A stretch of 64,000 nucleotides of DNA from positions 62,001-126,000 of the forward strand of contig JAANDG010000349.1 in the NCBI GenBank assembly GCA_036852015.1, read 5' to 3'. Source of the DNA: Pelodera strongyloides (lineage: Eukaryota > Nematoda > Chromadorea > Rhabditida > Rhabditidae). Below the pieces are notes generated by a model. That model saw only the letters and a program-made list of their open reading frames with translations, was not told where the DNA came from and did not search any database. The position numbers and the translations under genes were made by a program. Shown here piece after piece: positions 1 to 15,700 of the stretch (the stretch's first letter is position 1; each line of letters opens with the position of its first letter).

Positions 1-3000
1 GCACCGCATAAAATGAATTCATTCAAATGCCTTTTGGAATTGGACCTCGTTACATTAAATAAAATTGTCATTTGTTTTGTCTAGGTGACGCAGAATGAAA
101 ATAGCGCTGTCATAGTCCTTCTTAATATGATATCAATTTAACTACTAGTATGAAGATTAAACACTCTTACCTCCGTCTAAAACCTTTGTCATGGTTTGGG
201 GCGACTTAGAACGTGAAAATGGAACTTCTAACTTGATTACAATAAAATCACCATGGAAATAAACGAGAACTTAAATTTATGATTCTTTTCTATACGTTGA
301 CATACACCGGAAGAAAGTGCAATAATACAGGACACAAGTTTCACTCACATATGGACAACGTTCTCTAACTTTATCTTCAAATAAGCATCTTTCCAGAAGC
401 ACCATAGATGATTAGCAATTCTGCGTTAAAAAAAGGTTTTTGGAAATTTGCATTGCCAATATTGACTGGTCATGGTAATGCGCTTACTTTAACTGTTTCT
501 ACATAACAAGGGAACGTGTAAAGTGCAAGGACTGAAATATGATAACTGATTACCAAAATGTTTAAGAAGAAATTCAATAACTACGAAGTTAAGCGATATG
601 AAGCTTAAATCCTAAAAAGGACACATTAGACTTCGATATAAATCCAAATGCTAAGTGGCTTATCTCCGCGGATTAAGCTAATCTAGTTGTTCTAGTGATG
701 AATTTACTTCGCCGGTAAAGCGCATGTCACGTAACATGATTGATTGAAAGATAACCACACTGTTACAGCTACGTGTTTTAGAAAGCTCTTTGTGAATGGA
801 ATTCAATTGAAAGAGGAACTCTGTCACTTCTTAAGTGTGAACAAGTTGATACAATTTCTTACAATTTTCATATATTTCCGTCTTTCAAATCTATGTGGAT
901 GTGTGCAAAAAAAAACTAATGTTTATGTACCTGTTTATATTCAAGTAGATAAGCAAACCAAGCGCACAACCCTTAAATTGGAAACGAGAAATATAATAAT
1001 CTATAAGGACATACAAAGTCTATCAATGCATTGGTATTAATTATCGTGGATAGTCGAGTCTTTGTGCTTCTAATGGCTTTTTTCATTGGCTAGCGAGTGC
1101 CCGTGAAAATGCACATAATAAACGAATTATCCATTCGGCTTTTATATGCGGCAATGGAAGGAAGAGACACAATGAAGGATTGTATCGGTTTCAAATAATT
1201 TCCAATTATAATGATCTTAGTGTCTAATTAAAAGAGCGTCAGACAGCACCATCAATCAAGGCAGCATATAACGTCGTCGTTTACACACACAACTTGTGGA
1301 CATAATTTAATCGGATACAATTAATGCTATATAAAATTGAGGAAATTTGGCTGATGGGATATCAATTTAAAAAAAAAACGTTAAAAATATATAACAAAAA
1401 CTGATTTCTTCAAATATAAACCAAAATGTTAGCCCATATTTTACCACAATCAAGCAGAGTGAAGTAACGGTGATAAGCGTAAAATTAGGTAAAGACCACT
1501 GAAAATCAAGAAGCCTTACGTTTTTAATATCTGCAGATTTCATGATGACTATCAGTTCTTATCGCTGAATTAAATTGACTTAAGGAAACATAATGGCATT
1601 GACCACAGGGATTATTTAAATGGAGATCATGATCCCAATTGAGGAAAAAAAATAATTCGCGAAAATATGGCTTCTACCCCCTCATACACACACATAAAAA
1701 ACCGTACTCCGGTCACCCTAGTTTAATTTTTTTGTTATCTATTTGGTTCTACACTCTATAAATTGATTTAAAGTGACTGACAATTTGAAAAAAAAAACGA
1801 ATCGCAAAAGCAGTATTTCAGTACTTGCCAGATTTCGAGGATAAATACTATTCCAGATAACATAAACTGGTTCTATGAACAAAGTTATAAGAACTCTTAT
1901 AAACGTAAAAGGAGAGGGAAAAATACAAAAAGGAAAAAAGCAATAAAATGAAAGAGAATAACTATGCCAAAATTTCGTGTTTCGGGGATGTTATTTGATG
2001 CATAGCAACAAAGGCTAAAGGTATACAATTTTGAATTATTAGATATGCTTCGCCATGGCAAACAACTGCGGTTGGGTGCCTCTGTATAGGAATTGAGCGC
2101 AAATGGTAAGGCGCAATGTGTTTCGTCCTTTTTCAGCTATACTACAAGTCCTGGTTCAAGCAGTTTGAGGAAATAAAAATAACCGAATTGTCGGCAAATA
2201 GGAGAAAAAAAATGTCGGCAAATAGGAGAAAAATTATCGGTCCAATTGTTCAAGACATAACACAAAAAAATAGGGTCAAGCACCTTATTTTAAGACGTGT
2301 CAGAAGTTAAATAAATGTTGTTCAGTCCATTTTGACGAAGGAACTAGGAAATGGATCCCAAATGCGTAGATTCTATTGTGTGGGATATTAGTCAGTCCTA
2401 GGACTCCGCTAATCGGCACCACAAACTAATTGTTTCACTGGTGTTTTTGCCGCACTTTTTAATCCATTCATTGTAAATTAGTTTCCCCGAATTTTGCACT
2501 GTTAGAGATTAATACACAATGTATTTTGTACCCTACCAGGGGCCTCAGCAGAGCATATACATTGAATTGAAATTGTTAAAAAATTGGTGATTAAAATTTG
2601 TATTTGAAAGAAGAAGAAAAAACGTGTTAAAGAAAGTTTTGTTTTGTTTTCGAGGGAGTGAAACTGAGGGTAGATCTCCAATGAGGACTCTTCCTAATTA
2701 TGGTTGAAATATTCGACCCACCCTCCTCTTTCTTGCAGAGGCAAAAACGCCGAACGGAAAGTTCACGAAAGGAATCAAACTAATTAGACGACACACTTCT
2801 TCTGGGGCACATTCGACGTGACGTCGCAAAGCAGACAATTCAAGTGAAATCCGAAAATTAACATGAGGTGTTTTCACGCATTATTTGCACCAGTTCATGT
2901 CCAGTACTGTGATCAATCAAAATGAGGAACATTTAGGATAAGTCATGTTCGGAATTATTGATTGATTATGTTATGAATTTTTGTGATTAATAAATTACTA

Positions 3001-6000
3001 AAAAAACGAAGAAAAAACATCCGGTGATTTTGATTTTTCGAGTGACGTAAAAATAACAAGACATGGCTTTATATTGACTATATTAACACGTAGGATATTC
3101 TTCCCGTGTTAGCATTTCGAGGCACGTTTTATTTAAAAGATAATAGTTTGAAAGCAATTCGCAAATCGAGCTCGTCAGCGAGTAATGGGAAAGCCGTGCG
3201 ATTGCGCAGCACACTTTGTGCAAATTGGGCAATTACTCCAAAGCGACTCACATTCCTGCGAAGGTTCAGGCGCAATTAGATATCGATAATTGCAACGGTC
3301 GTAAAAAAAGAGCGAACGGAGTTGCATCTGGGAAATCATTGAAGCAATCAAGGAACATACATCACGCTCTCCATAATTGCAGTTCCAGAAATATATATGC
3401 AAATCAACAAAGAGCTAGTTAAATACCGAAAGCACTTGTTGTGTGCTGATTGCAAGTGCAACATTGTTAGTTTACATTTTAACTTTCGTAAGGCGAAAAC
3501 GGTTTTATAACTGTGGTATGTAGCGCTGTATGCATGACCTTAGCTAATTACTAAGCCTTGACCTGATATCTTAACGTTACACGGGGGATGAATTCTACAT
3601 CTTCCGCGCTTCACAAATTAGAACAGAAACATTGCCTTCCCTCAAGTGCTTAATCACAATTCACCATTGTCGCATGTTGCAATAGACTAACCATAAGTAA
3701 TGTCGCAAGATGCCCGTTTTCTTCATAGCACATGTCTCCAGATGTTTTCTATCAATTAAGCGATAATTAATCAGGCAAATCTGTTTTTAATTACGCAACC
3801 CGCTAGCGTCCTGTGACATTTCACAGATTTATTCGTTGCAACTTATTTAATTCGAAGCATACCTCCCAGTCCAATTATATGGCGTCGTTCACTGAAAAAT
3901 TATACACACACACAAAAAATTATGCTAATATTGTATAGCGCTAAACAGTTAGCCTATAGTGATCCACATTTAACGGCTTTAACTAGATTCGTAGATCCTA
4001 GTGTGAAATTTGTCACTCTAGGGTGCGTCGGCTCCCATATAGTTTTTATTGTCATTAACTATGTTTATCACGCGTTTGCAGTTTATTGTAAATTGTGCGA
4101 AAAGTTAAATTCACAAATCTGCCATGACCTTGTTTTTTTTCGCAACCGATATCTTTTTAACAACACAAATTTTAGCACCATCTACTTGTGTTCCTCAAAT
4201 CATCTCTTCATCTGTGTGTATCATGTCCTCAGTTTTCTCGCAAAGAAAGAACGAGACAAATTCGGTTACTTTTGGTCGGATAAATCGCACAGGAGATGCT
4301 TCTTTGTGACTTCAAGTGATTCCTTTTCATCTTTTCACGAATGGCGACATTCGTTTTTTTCAATGTGCTTTAGCCTACAAATATATATCTCACATCAAGT
4401 ACCTGCTTTTAAACAAACTACTGAAATACAATTTTTTTCCCAGATTTTTTTCCTGACGGAACATTTCAAAAAGGACAAGCAGATATGCAATCGTTAGCGT
4501 AAATATGCTACATAATTGTAAGAATATTTCGCTACGAATTCACGATTAAAGATACTGAGAACTTCTCTGATTTAGCTTGCGATTTCTTATTAACTTCATC
4601 TTCTTTCGGCTAAATGCCATAAGTGTTCAATCTCTGCAGCTCAAATGGCTGGGGTCTAATTTCCATATTAGAAAAAGAGATTGGGAGGTCGTTCTGTGCA
4701 GTAGATATGCAACGGAAACCTGACGTTGAATCACTGCCCTCAAGACTTTCATTTGCATAAATTTAAAAAGAAAAAGCCGCCGGACTTGGTCACCGACTAC
4801 AATATCGTTTGCACCAACGAGTACTTGCTTAAGTTGTCACAGATGCTGTCCTCATTCCAAATTGTCAACCCAATCAACAAAATTGAAATGGTTCCAAGTG
4901 TGTACTTTGATAATGGTAAATCGCAATTGTCTGATCATTACAACAAGTGCTATTTTGATAAACAACTAAACGTAAACAACATATGTTCTAACTGAGAAAA
5001 CATTAAAAGAATTGATTACAAACAAATGGTGCTAGTTCGATGATCATACTTCATATTTATAAATAAGTTCCTTAGGTTACCGTTTGCGATGTGTCCCCAC
5101 ACTCCATAGTCAGTCGCATGCTTCTCAGAGAGTATGCATTCTCGTATGTTAAAGAGCAGAGAAATTCGTGATGCGTCTCGGATGCAGATGCAATTGTTCT
5201 AATTTAAGTTGTGCGCTGCTCGGAACCTGAGGACGCCTCTCCATTTACTCCCTCAAAGAAGATTCCGACTTCCTGATATAGTTATTGATTCAATTTATAT
5301 GCCCACTTTTTATTCCTATTTTTTTCGCACATATCTCAAACTGGGCACATTTCTCGCCGAAGCATCCCGTTAAGTTTAATAGTAACGGCGGCTCCTTTTT
5401 GTTATCAGCAAGCACACAATCCGCTGGTAAACTTTTCCGACTAAGTAGGCCATTCCTCATCTACTGCGCAGCTTCTTCATGGTCTTCAACTATCTGTGAA
5501 GTTTGTTTTCTGGCCAATATTTTTATTTTCATGTCTCGTCATTTTCGTGCATATCTTTGACCGGCTTCTGAGAGCTCAAGTGCTGCTTGCCTTAACTGAC
5601 TGACACCTCAGTTTATGTTCCCAGATTTCCGTTTTAGCCGAACGCATTCACACTTTGAATACTCCAGAAATCAATTCCTTAGTTTTTTAAATTTGCATTT
5701 CTAGGCTAAAATGCTTTCAGCACTGCGTGGAGTTGATGAAAATTCTAAAAAAAATCACAACTGACAAGCACAATCTCTTGACTAATATCATGAGGCATAA
5801 GCGAAGCAACGTGGTTTGTAGATCATTAATACCCGGATTCTCTTTTAGGTTGGCTAGAACCAAATTAACTTCGAGCATCAGAGTATCCCTCCGTGGACAT
5901 ATATTTTAGTTTTTCAACGTTCGTTGTTTAAAAAAAACGGTGTAGTATGCTTTCCTTTATTACCTATGATTGTTCACCTAGCAACGGTTATCATAGATCA

Positions 6001-9000
6001 ACTGCTTGGAAAAACAAAGTAAATTAAGTGGTTTCAATTCCATTGGGGTAGTTCGACATGTAATTTTCGTGATTTTTATTTAGTTAGTAATAGAAATAAT
6101 CATTCTTTTCACATTCGAAATCACTTGTTTGCTCTTCTGAATTTTATGAGTTTTTTTTTATGAAACACGAAAATCCGTAAGCCGCAGAAGGTGTTATTTG
6201 AGGGTTTTGAAAGTCTCCGTATTTTGAATGACGAGTCAGAAGTTAGCACCCTGACAAACAGGTATAGCAGAGTGGGAAGGAGAAGCAGATAGAGAGAAGG
6301 AAAGATAATCAAAATTAAGGAGAGCAAAAAGAGGCAGATAGAAATATAATAGTAGCGAAGGAATATGCGTAAACCTATTAGCTTACAATCAGCAAATAAT
6401 GTAGTTACATTTGCCGAATCACCGCAAGCTGTATGGAAAATGTGACAAACAGCATAGAAAATGAAATGATAAACAACCGAATGATTACCCAACATAATAT
6501 ACATAATCCCTTCTTTTTTTAATACACTTACACACAGTTCCTTAAAAACGTGCCCTCGAACAACACAACCATAACCAGATAACAGATTAATCACTTGCAA
6601 TAAAAAACACATTCCGGACTTAGCACGTGAGGATTTTTGATTTCTGGAGTTGAGCAGCATTTAACTTTGGAATATAATTGTTCATGCAGTAAGCAAATAA
6701 TATGTCAATTGGTCTGAGTACTGGGCTTTTAATTTTTTTTTCATTGATACGCTTGATGATTTCGCTACTTCAGCTTTTACTTTGCTCCAAGTAACGGTTT
6801 ATACTTATTTGTTTACAACAATTGCGGACAGTAACTAACAAAAATTGTTAGATATTTGCTTTACAGATCCGATTTTTTTTAAATCGTATCTTTAAAGTCT
6901 TTGTTAACACCGTTCGTGTTTTTGGGAATTTTACTTCTCATAGAAAGATTTATTCTTCGCATTGTGATTATTTAGTATAACTAACGGATCTTTTTAGGTT
7001 ATTGGTTTAGAAGTTGCACTTATTTTAACAATTCGATTATATTAGCTTGCGTCTTGTGAGGAAATAACCTAAAAAACTAAACAAAAAGACAATTTCTTAT
7101 CTTATTTTCCCCCTATTTAATCGCCAACTGGAAATTTTTCGGTAGCTTAATCCCTTTACGGTTCTTTTTATCAGGCTTGAAAATTTTCTCATTTTCGTGT
7201 GCATTGCATTGTTTTTATTAACACATAGACCATGAGCCGGGGTGAAAATGGGGTTGTCTGATATGCATATATTATAAAGTATATCCTTTAATTATACCAT
7301 AAGCTGCTTTTCCACTGCCTACGCCGGCGTGTTGAAGACCTTTCTTCTTTAAATGCAAGCGTGTAACTTCCATGTTACTTTTTGTTTTGAGTTTCCCAAT
7401 ATGAAAATTCTAGTCAATTCATCTGATACTCGACTTTTCTGTTTCTGCAAAATATATCAACGTCACAGTGTACTGTCCAATTGTGCACTATGCTGCTGCA
7501 CCTCATTAAGTAAAAAAATTCAATCACGGTATAAACATGTGACTTTTCCTTATAAGCAAAACGCGTTTCTTCAGGTACGAAGGAAACATTTAGATTTTTT
7601 TCTGTCTTCGGGTACATTCTGCTTGAATATCTACTGAAAGTCGAATATTTCATTTCTACAAAAATAGTAAAAGTGCAGCTCGCGTTCCATTTGTGCCCAA
7701 ATATTTGCTTTCAGGTAAAACGTATAGCATTCATTAGCAAACTTTTTTTTTTAAATAATGAAGCACTCGGAAGTGAGCCAACCAATCTCACAAGTAGGGA
7801 ATGCTAAGAACATGATGTCTTGCGGAATGACGGACTCCAACAAATTGGCACCAACTATCAATTGCAACTCTCCAGAGATTTCATTGAACACGATTCTTTG
7901 TTAGCCCTTCTGCCGTCACTTGGACACATTTACTTTTCATTGACAAAAACATGGGCAAAATGAATAGATGTCAATTGTGGTCTATTTCAGTACATACATG
8001 TGGTCTTTGATTTTGCTACCAGAGTGTTTTATTGTTGAATCAAACAGTTAGTTCATCAACAGAGTTCCTTTTGGTCATTTACAATCTAGTTCACATTTTC
8101 GCCTCATCTATATTGACCAATAAAGATTAATATATAACAGTATTTTGTTGGTAACGCTCATTTATTTCCTTTTCAACAAATGACCCTTTCTTCCTTTTCT
8201 GTAAAAATACATATAAAGCATATCCTTATCAAAGCATTTCATATTCTTATCAAGCTTTTGTCATTTTCTCAGCTGTGCTGCATGCGTTTTGCAGAACTCA
8301 CTTGCTTGTTATAGGTATGACATTGGTTCAACAACCACGTATGCTCACATCATAGTATCCTAATTATGAACAACTTCTTTTTGTAGTCGCATTACTGCTA
8401 TTCGGACGGTCAACTTTTGAATTGAAAAGCGATGCTTACTCTCCTAAGAAATCCCGACACTGTTTATTGCCCAACCCAAGCTCCAGGGGGAAAAATGACT
8501 AATTTTTAATCAAGAACACGAGACTTGCGAAACATCTTTTAGATGAATCGACGCATACAACGCGCTTAAGGTTTCGACTCCTAGACGTATACATCAGATT
8601 TTAATTGTCGCTGCGTGACTGTAAAGGAATTTTCGTTCATAATGTAAGAAACCCTTTCGAGGTATGAAATCTGGAACGCGGCGAGCCGGCTTCATTCGGC
8701 ATCAAGCGGTTTTTACTTCAGGGATTTTGGTGTGAATAAGGCAATTTGAAAAATGGCAAGTATTGTTTGGTTAATGTGGTCGGTTTTACTACCCAAAATG
8801 CCTCGATACCGTTTTATGGGTATTTTATGCTTTCAGCCACACGCACCCACTGGATACACACTGGTTCACTAAGTGTGAACGCATCAATTGTGCCCAATCC
8901 AAATTATTTAAAGTGCGCAATTATTGGTTTTGTCAACTCCAAATTAGTTAGATTTTATTTTTATAACCGAAATTATCATTGCTAACTTTCAGAGGACATG

Positions 9001-12000
9001 GTAAAACTTGCCATGCAACATTTGCCACCACTGTGAGCACTCTTTTGTTTTGTTTTTGCGGGTTGGGAAAAAAACGACCATTATTGTTGATTACTATTTA
9101 TAGGTGCAAACCACATCAATATGGTTTCCCGCTTTTCGAATAAAGAATCAGTTTTTACTAACAACGTTTCTAAGCGTTTCCACATTTATGTCGTGTGTGT
9201 TTTCGGAATAAGTGACTTAGCAACGCAACCACTTTCCAACATACAACTTTATTTATTGATATAACATGCTTGCACAGTAGCCCTGCAAACAATCAAAGAA
9301 GATGTTCAATGCCATGGAATAATTATTTTGAGGAAATCAGCTTCTTATAATTTTGTCGTGCGGCTGAATGTCTCTTTATGTCTGCAAATAGAAGCCATAA
9401 CAGCAGTTTACTTTTTTTTGTGAGCAAAAAAAAAAGTAAAATAGGAACTGTGTGTTTTGAACCATTTACTCCATGCGGGAAGCATTTTTGCGAAAACCCA
9501 CAGCAAGCAATTTCATTTTGACTTTGGACATTTTGGAATTACGTGTTTCTTTGTAAAGGCCGTTCTATTCAAGATTTCGATTTGATTTTTTGCTGTGTTT
9601 GTGATATCCCCTCCATGCATGAGACGATTCCTCACAAAGTTTGTACAACGTCTTCACAGCGGAACACATTCCGTGGCCACACAGTATCTTGTAGTCTATT
9701 TACATCCGGAATAACAATAGCGTCATTATTTCTTCAAAACACGATAAATGGTTGAAGTGGAAACACAATGACACCTGAGGGAATTTGTGGCCAGAACTTG
9801 CACTAGTGAATGTAGCTACAGGCTATAACTCTTGCAAGTTTGTCGCTAATGGTAAGCACACGTTTGTAGTTCTAACGGAGTTTTTGTCAAACTAACTTCA
9901 GGGAGAACAATTCTTACATTGTGTTTTGTATTTTCTATGGCACTTTTACATCAGAAACCATAATGTGGTCTCTGGGGAAGAAGTCACGTGTGTAGAGATA
10001 TCATATTAGGGACATGTAGTAATTAACAATAACGACGGGTAGTAATATAAAGGATACCATGTGTATCTTCTTACAAAAACAGGATATGTCCTTACAATTA
10101 GTGCTAACCTGAGGCATGCAAGCATCATTCAGAAACGTTATTTCACTTAATATGCTCCTTGCCTGCTAGAAGCCGCGCTACCAAATATATCGCAGAAATA
10201 TATACAAAAAAACATATGCCGTTCAATTTTATATGCCTAATTAGTCGTTATTGAGCCACTGATTTCGTCGTCACTGCTGAATTCGAGGGCTTAATTTTCC
10301 TTTTGTGCTTTCCCCGCGAATTTTTAGTATGTTGACGGCGCAGACGCCCAGGTACTTGAGTGAATGGCAATTGACTAAAGAAAAATAATCTACAAACGAG
10401 CTGTCCGACGTGAAATTGTTATTTCGATACGGTGACCACAAGGACCCATTATGGACGTCCTCGAGTCCCAATACTGGGCACTTGACTATCCACTTCATCT
10501 TATGACATACGTGCAATTTCTTTTCTTTTCTGTAATATTCAGTGATTCATTCTTTTATTTTCTGCTGCTATTAGATATTTATCTATTTATCTGTTAACAT
10601 CAACTGTGCAGTTGCGCAGCCCTCTATGTTTGGCGAAAAAATAAATAGATCCCTAAAAGTCTATCAGACTCTTACTGTCTCATTTAATTCGTCAGTGGTT
10701 AGTTATCTGCAATAAATTATGCGGAAATTGTTATTGTCAGACTTTAATTTCCTACAATAAACTTTACTAACACGAACACAGTTCTACACAGATGCTTTTT
10801 TGCAATAGTAGTACACATTTTGCTGTTGCATGACGATACATTTGCACACGAAGCCAATCTATTTTAGCGACTTTTGCGCGCAATTCCTGTAATCTTTTCA
10901 TATTTCATAACTATTTTGTATGCAGATTTGGCTTAATAAACAAAATTCTGATGTCAATTTCAATTGGTCGATTTAGCAAAGACAGAACGCCCTTTGCACC
11001 TTATTGCATGATAATTTAGCAAAGCTGGGTCAAAAATGGTGGTGGAAATAGGTTGAAAATGAATAACTGTTGTCGCCCCGGAGCACCGTCTTGCAGCAAA
11101 CACGAAAATAGTCCCGCATAGGACCAATGAAACATAAAAAGTGAATGCAAAATAAAGAACATAGGGACAAGGGGAGTAAGTTGTAGTAAAGTAAATATAA
11201 TTTTAGGTTCTTTTTGTTGTGTATTTCAAAGAGATTCTAAATCATTAGCTGCCTATTCTTCAGTACAAAAATTGTATTTTTGAAAAACGATAAAAAAACA
11301 ACAGAAAATAGTCATCTATTTTGATAAAAATATACGTAATGATTCGGTATATTTGGGCTTGTTCGGTATACGCTGTCGTTTTTGTAAGTGAACCCCATGA
11401 TGAGTACACCCAGAGCCAATTTTGAATTTCTCACTTCTTGTGGCAATTTTTCAGAGATAGACCGAATGGAGAGTCTTCTTGAGATAATTAGTCGCCGTGG
11501 AATAAGAACCAAAATGTCAAAGGCGTCAATTCGTGAATAAGAAGGCACGCGCGAAAAAAATTCTGTATCCGTCGGCGCTTGGCGCTAATTATAGCCGAAG
11601 TTAGGATTTTCAGCACACTTACGTTCATATTTACCTTTGTGCGTGTGACGTTACTCATGTTGATGGCGACAGAAAACGCAAACTTTTTATTATATAACTG
11701 TAATTTCTATGTTTAAATACATGTGACTCGTGCGTGCTTCCGCATGTTTGAGTGGACGTTTTCAATACGCTGATTGCACTGTTCGCTGATTAGAAGGCGA
11801 ACCAAAAATAAATGCATATATTGTCTCATTACCCGTTTTTTTAACGCCCCCGTGTTCTGCAAACAATGCGAATTGAAAAGTGGACATGTTGTATTTGAAC
11901 ATTTCAAGAATTACGAAAGCATTGTAGTCCTTATGAGCTACGTCACCACTTAATCGTTGTCTTTACTAAGATTCTAAAAACTTGACACATTTTCCTTCCA

Positions 12001-12700
12001 GTGAATGCACTTTTTTCCACAACTCTACCAAATAGTATGTATCATTTTCCTTGCATTATGGCAATTAATCGTTCCAAGGTTTGTATACTTATCACCATAT
12101 AAACCACACACAACAACCTTTATGCACATAGCGTGAATGGAACAGGTGAAAAGTCAAGTTTCATTAATATAAATCCATTTGGTGATCCATTCTGCTCACC
12201 TTTTATCTTAATTTCAATTTGCGCATTTTGGCATCTGCGGCTATGATAATCTGCTTCCCTTTGTATACAGTAGCTTAGCTCTTCACATCAGGTACTCAAT
12301 GAAAATAGAAATGATCTTTCGGAGTGTTACCGGATAATTAAGAATCAAGTATACCCGATACATATCTACTTACAATTTTAAGGGTTGAAGCAATTTTTTA
12401 TTTCAGCCTCGTAGTTCTTCCACAGTAAGTCAACTACCCTCACATTTTCAGTGTTAATAGAAGAAAGATTTATTCATAAAATAAAACAATTTTATTCATA
12501 ATACATAAAGGAGAGTGGGTTTCTGGGAACACATAGGCCACATGTTTTAATGTCCAATGGGATCAACATTAACATTCTTTGTTTAAATTCCACTCGATTC
12601 ACTGTAACTTGTGAGCTTCTGTTTTATGTGGGCTGTAGTTATAGTTTTGCGTTCTTCGTAACGATACTAATTAAGAACTATGGTTTGCTTTAAATAATGC
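1..12700. other. Gene-poor AT-rich region
   Basis: I find no coding region I can support here. The longest open frames (3922-4497 plus, 6121-6660 minus) have no recognisable motif, are rich in Phe/Ser/Cys/Leu as expected from random AT-rich DNA, and lack a chain of phase-compatible splice sites. A local GC rise at about 3160-3420 and several ATTA-type runs at about 3740-3800 could be regulatory, but nothing specific can be claimed. No tRNA, large inverted repeat or transposon end was recognised by eye, although I could not check every base. Confidence 0.5.
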
Positions 12701-12743
12701 GTGCACTTCAGGTAATATCGATAGCAAATAGTAAGAGTATGAG

Positions 12744-15700
12744 ATGACCTCTTCGATTGCCACCGAGGAACTGGTCGTGGGGACAGCCTATGTGGTCATT
12801 GGTGTACTAGGATTCATTTGCAATGTAGCAACAGGTTAGTCATATTAAGTCGACGAAGAACATGATGGGACCTATTTTATGTGGAGAAAATTCAGCATGT
12901 AGATACTGACATGCTAAACATTTCAATTGCTGCAATGTGACTTATTGCAGTAGTGATGATCGCAACAAATCGTGTATACCGGCTCTCCGCATACACAATT
13001 ATGGCCAACGTTGCGCTCGCGGATAGTATTATGATGTTGATTGCCGGTAAGTTGTTCGTTTTAATGATTAAGAAATCAAAATTCGTACAAAATTTTCAAG
13101 CAGTATATAATGGACTATCGTTGGCAACTAATTCGCAACCAACCATAACCAATAATTATTTCTAAATGCATCATGACCTTGAGGTTACAATAATGTAAAC
13201 GATCGATTTCAGGTGTTGCATGCGGAGCGTCAGTTTTATTTCCGGAAGAGCCAGTAGCAACAGTACATGTTGAATTCGACGGGAATGGCACTGAGACGGT
13301 AAGTCATACATTGAATGAAACAATACCACTAATTGGTCGTGGTTGATGATTAATGACGTGGTTGATGACAATAGCAAGGAAAAATTTCTAGCCATAAAAC
13401 GCGCATTCTTAACCAGGCTGGTTGACTCAACTACGCAAACACACAGTAATTTGTACACATTGGAAGTTACTAAATTGGCAAGTCTTTTTAAGGATTGGCT
13501 TTTTAAACGACCTCCAATCTAGATTCCCGTAATCGGGTCGATGCCGATATCATCAATGGCCATGCTTCTTTCATTGTTTGAAACCGCAGCTTGGGTAGCT
13601 GGAGTGGCCAGCTATGCTCTTTTAGGTGCGTTTGTTAACACTTGTTGGCATATAACGATAATTAGTACTAGTCACTTACACAACTAAGAACGCCAATGGC
13701 TAGTTTGATTCGTCTTTCCAAGTAATTGGTTCACTAATGTTGCATTTAGTGATTCCCATTTCACCTGTCAAAAGTAAATTTTCCATTAACTGATCCAAAT
13801 TCCTCAAACCACTTGCAGGCAATTAATGAAACTTCTGCAATGCACACATTCGTAGAATGTTGAAATTTGTAGAGAATGGCAGGACCTGAAAATACAATAA
13901 TGAATCTCACCTTTTTATGATATTTTCTTAAATTAATTAATTCTTTTGGTTTTTTCTGTTGAAAAAAGTAAGTTTTCAGGCTTAAACAGGTGTATTGCCA
14001 TCTGCTTCTATGGGACGAAAGCCCGTACTCTTAACCGAGTATCTGTTGCAATAATTGGATCAGCAACTACATGGGTAATTGGAGCCGCTGCAGGTATAGA
14101 GAACACTAAACTATGGTGAAGGGAACATTTCTAAACACTGATGTACAATACACTTTATGGAACGTGTGTGAGTAAGGCACGATCTGGAGCAAACAATGAA
14201 ACAGGGAAACGAGAGGAAAAACATGTATTTTCGTTTTCTGATGTGCTGCGATTTTATAATGCGCCCCTCAAAAGGCGGGAGTTCAAACAGCCCCTTATGT
14301 GGTATCATCGGGCAAGTGGCTATCTACGTCTTGCAAGCGTTCTTGGGGATTTTTGTGGAATTAAATTTTAAAACCAATTGAAAAATTCTCGCAACGGAAT
14401 AGAGAGTAAACATTTCGGAAAGTTCGGAACATTACACAATTAATGCATATCCATTTCTCTATACTTATTGCTAGATTTTTCACTAGATGTCCCTTGTTAC
14501 AGCGTCGTTCGGAAGCGTACCTGAACCCTTAATGGGCATTCGTAGAGATATGTGGTCGTTCAGCTTTTTGTACGTACACGGACACCGACCGCGTGAGCTA
14601 CACATTTTATTTTTAAGATACTTGCAATTATATTTAGAAACATGATGATGCCCTTGGCATATGATCACAAAATAAAGAAAAAAGAAGCTTTGGAAATATG
14701 TTTAGAGATACTGCAAAGATATGGTTGGAACTTTATAATATTAAATGAATATTTTCAGAAATGTTCATGATTATGCTATTCACAATCAATACGCTTGGAG
14801 TGGGTGCGCAGTGGTTGTGTTCGACTCTTGTGCTGATGAAGATACGAGCAGTCAAACAGAAGATCAGCCGGAACAAAATCAATCAAAACAGTGCAAATCG
14901 ATTCCGCAAACAGGTATTACTTATCAAATTTCTAGACGAGCTGCAGTCAGTTCAGTATAAGGGTTTCGGAAACTCCACAAGCTGCTTTGGTGTTCTTGTA
15001 ATAAGGGTTGTTTACTGAAAGGTAAAGAACTAAAGAATTGTACATGTATGAACTATTAGATAATCGCCTTCAGCAGGGTAACGTTGTTAGTGGCTCAACT
15101 GGAAGAAATATAAACGTTTCATCTTCTAATGCAACAACATAAGGAAACGCTTTCTTTTGAAATTAGCGTAGTTAAGTCTCCCCAAATAGTTGCAAAAGTT
15201 TTATAAACATTAATAAAAAAAATCAGTATATTACTGTATTCTATTTCAGGCGCGGCTCACCTTCCAGTTCTTCTACCCCTCACTACTCTGCACCGTCTCA
15301 TCACTCGTTTACTTTTCGAAACCTTTTTTCGTCGACAAACTTTCCGACTGGCAGCTCATTTCATTGCATATCGTAAGTAATACTAGCAGTTTTTTAAAAT
15401 TCCAATAAACTCCCTTACTTCTTCCTTGACGGATTAACAACATCGATTTTTTATTGTTCGGTTTATTGAAAAAACTACATGGAAAAATGTTTTAGTTAGC
15501 TTACACCATGGTGCTCATTCTCGTTATTATGTACTATATTGGGCATTTTTTTAGATTTGGTTGTGCAATCATGCGTGTAATCCATTTATCTACGCCTACT
15601 TTAATGACAGGATGAGGTTAACATACAGGTTTGTTGACATGTTAACTTCACAAATGTTTCATTTTAAAGCAAAAAAGCATTACACCTGGTACTTACAAGA

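Noticed and set aside
2116..2310. 64-codon frame containing a short direct repeat (tcggcaaataggagaaaaa twice)
   Set aside because: The repeat is a local duplication in AT-rich DNA; no coding evidence.
3922..4497. 191-codon open frame on the plus strand
   Set aside because: No domain, composition typical of random AT-rich translation, and no supporting splice or start context.
6121..6660. 179-codon minus-strand frame with a hydrophobic middle
   Set aside because: Low-complexity Leu/Ile/Tyr run, no family motif; likely chance in AT-rich DNA.
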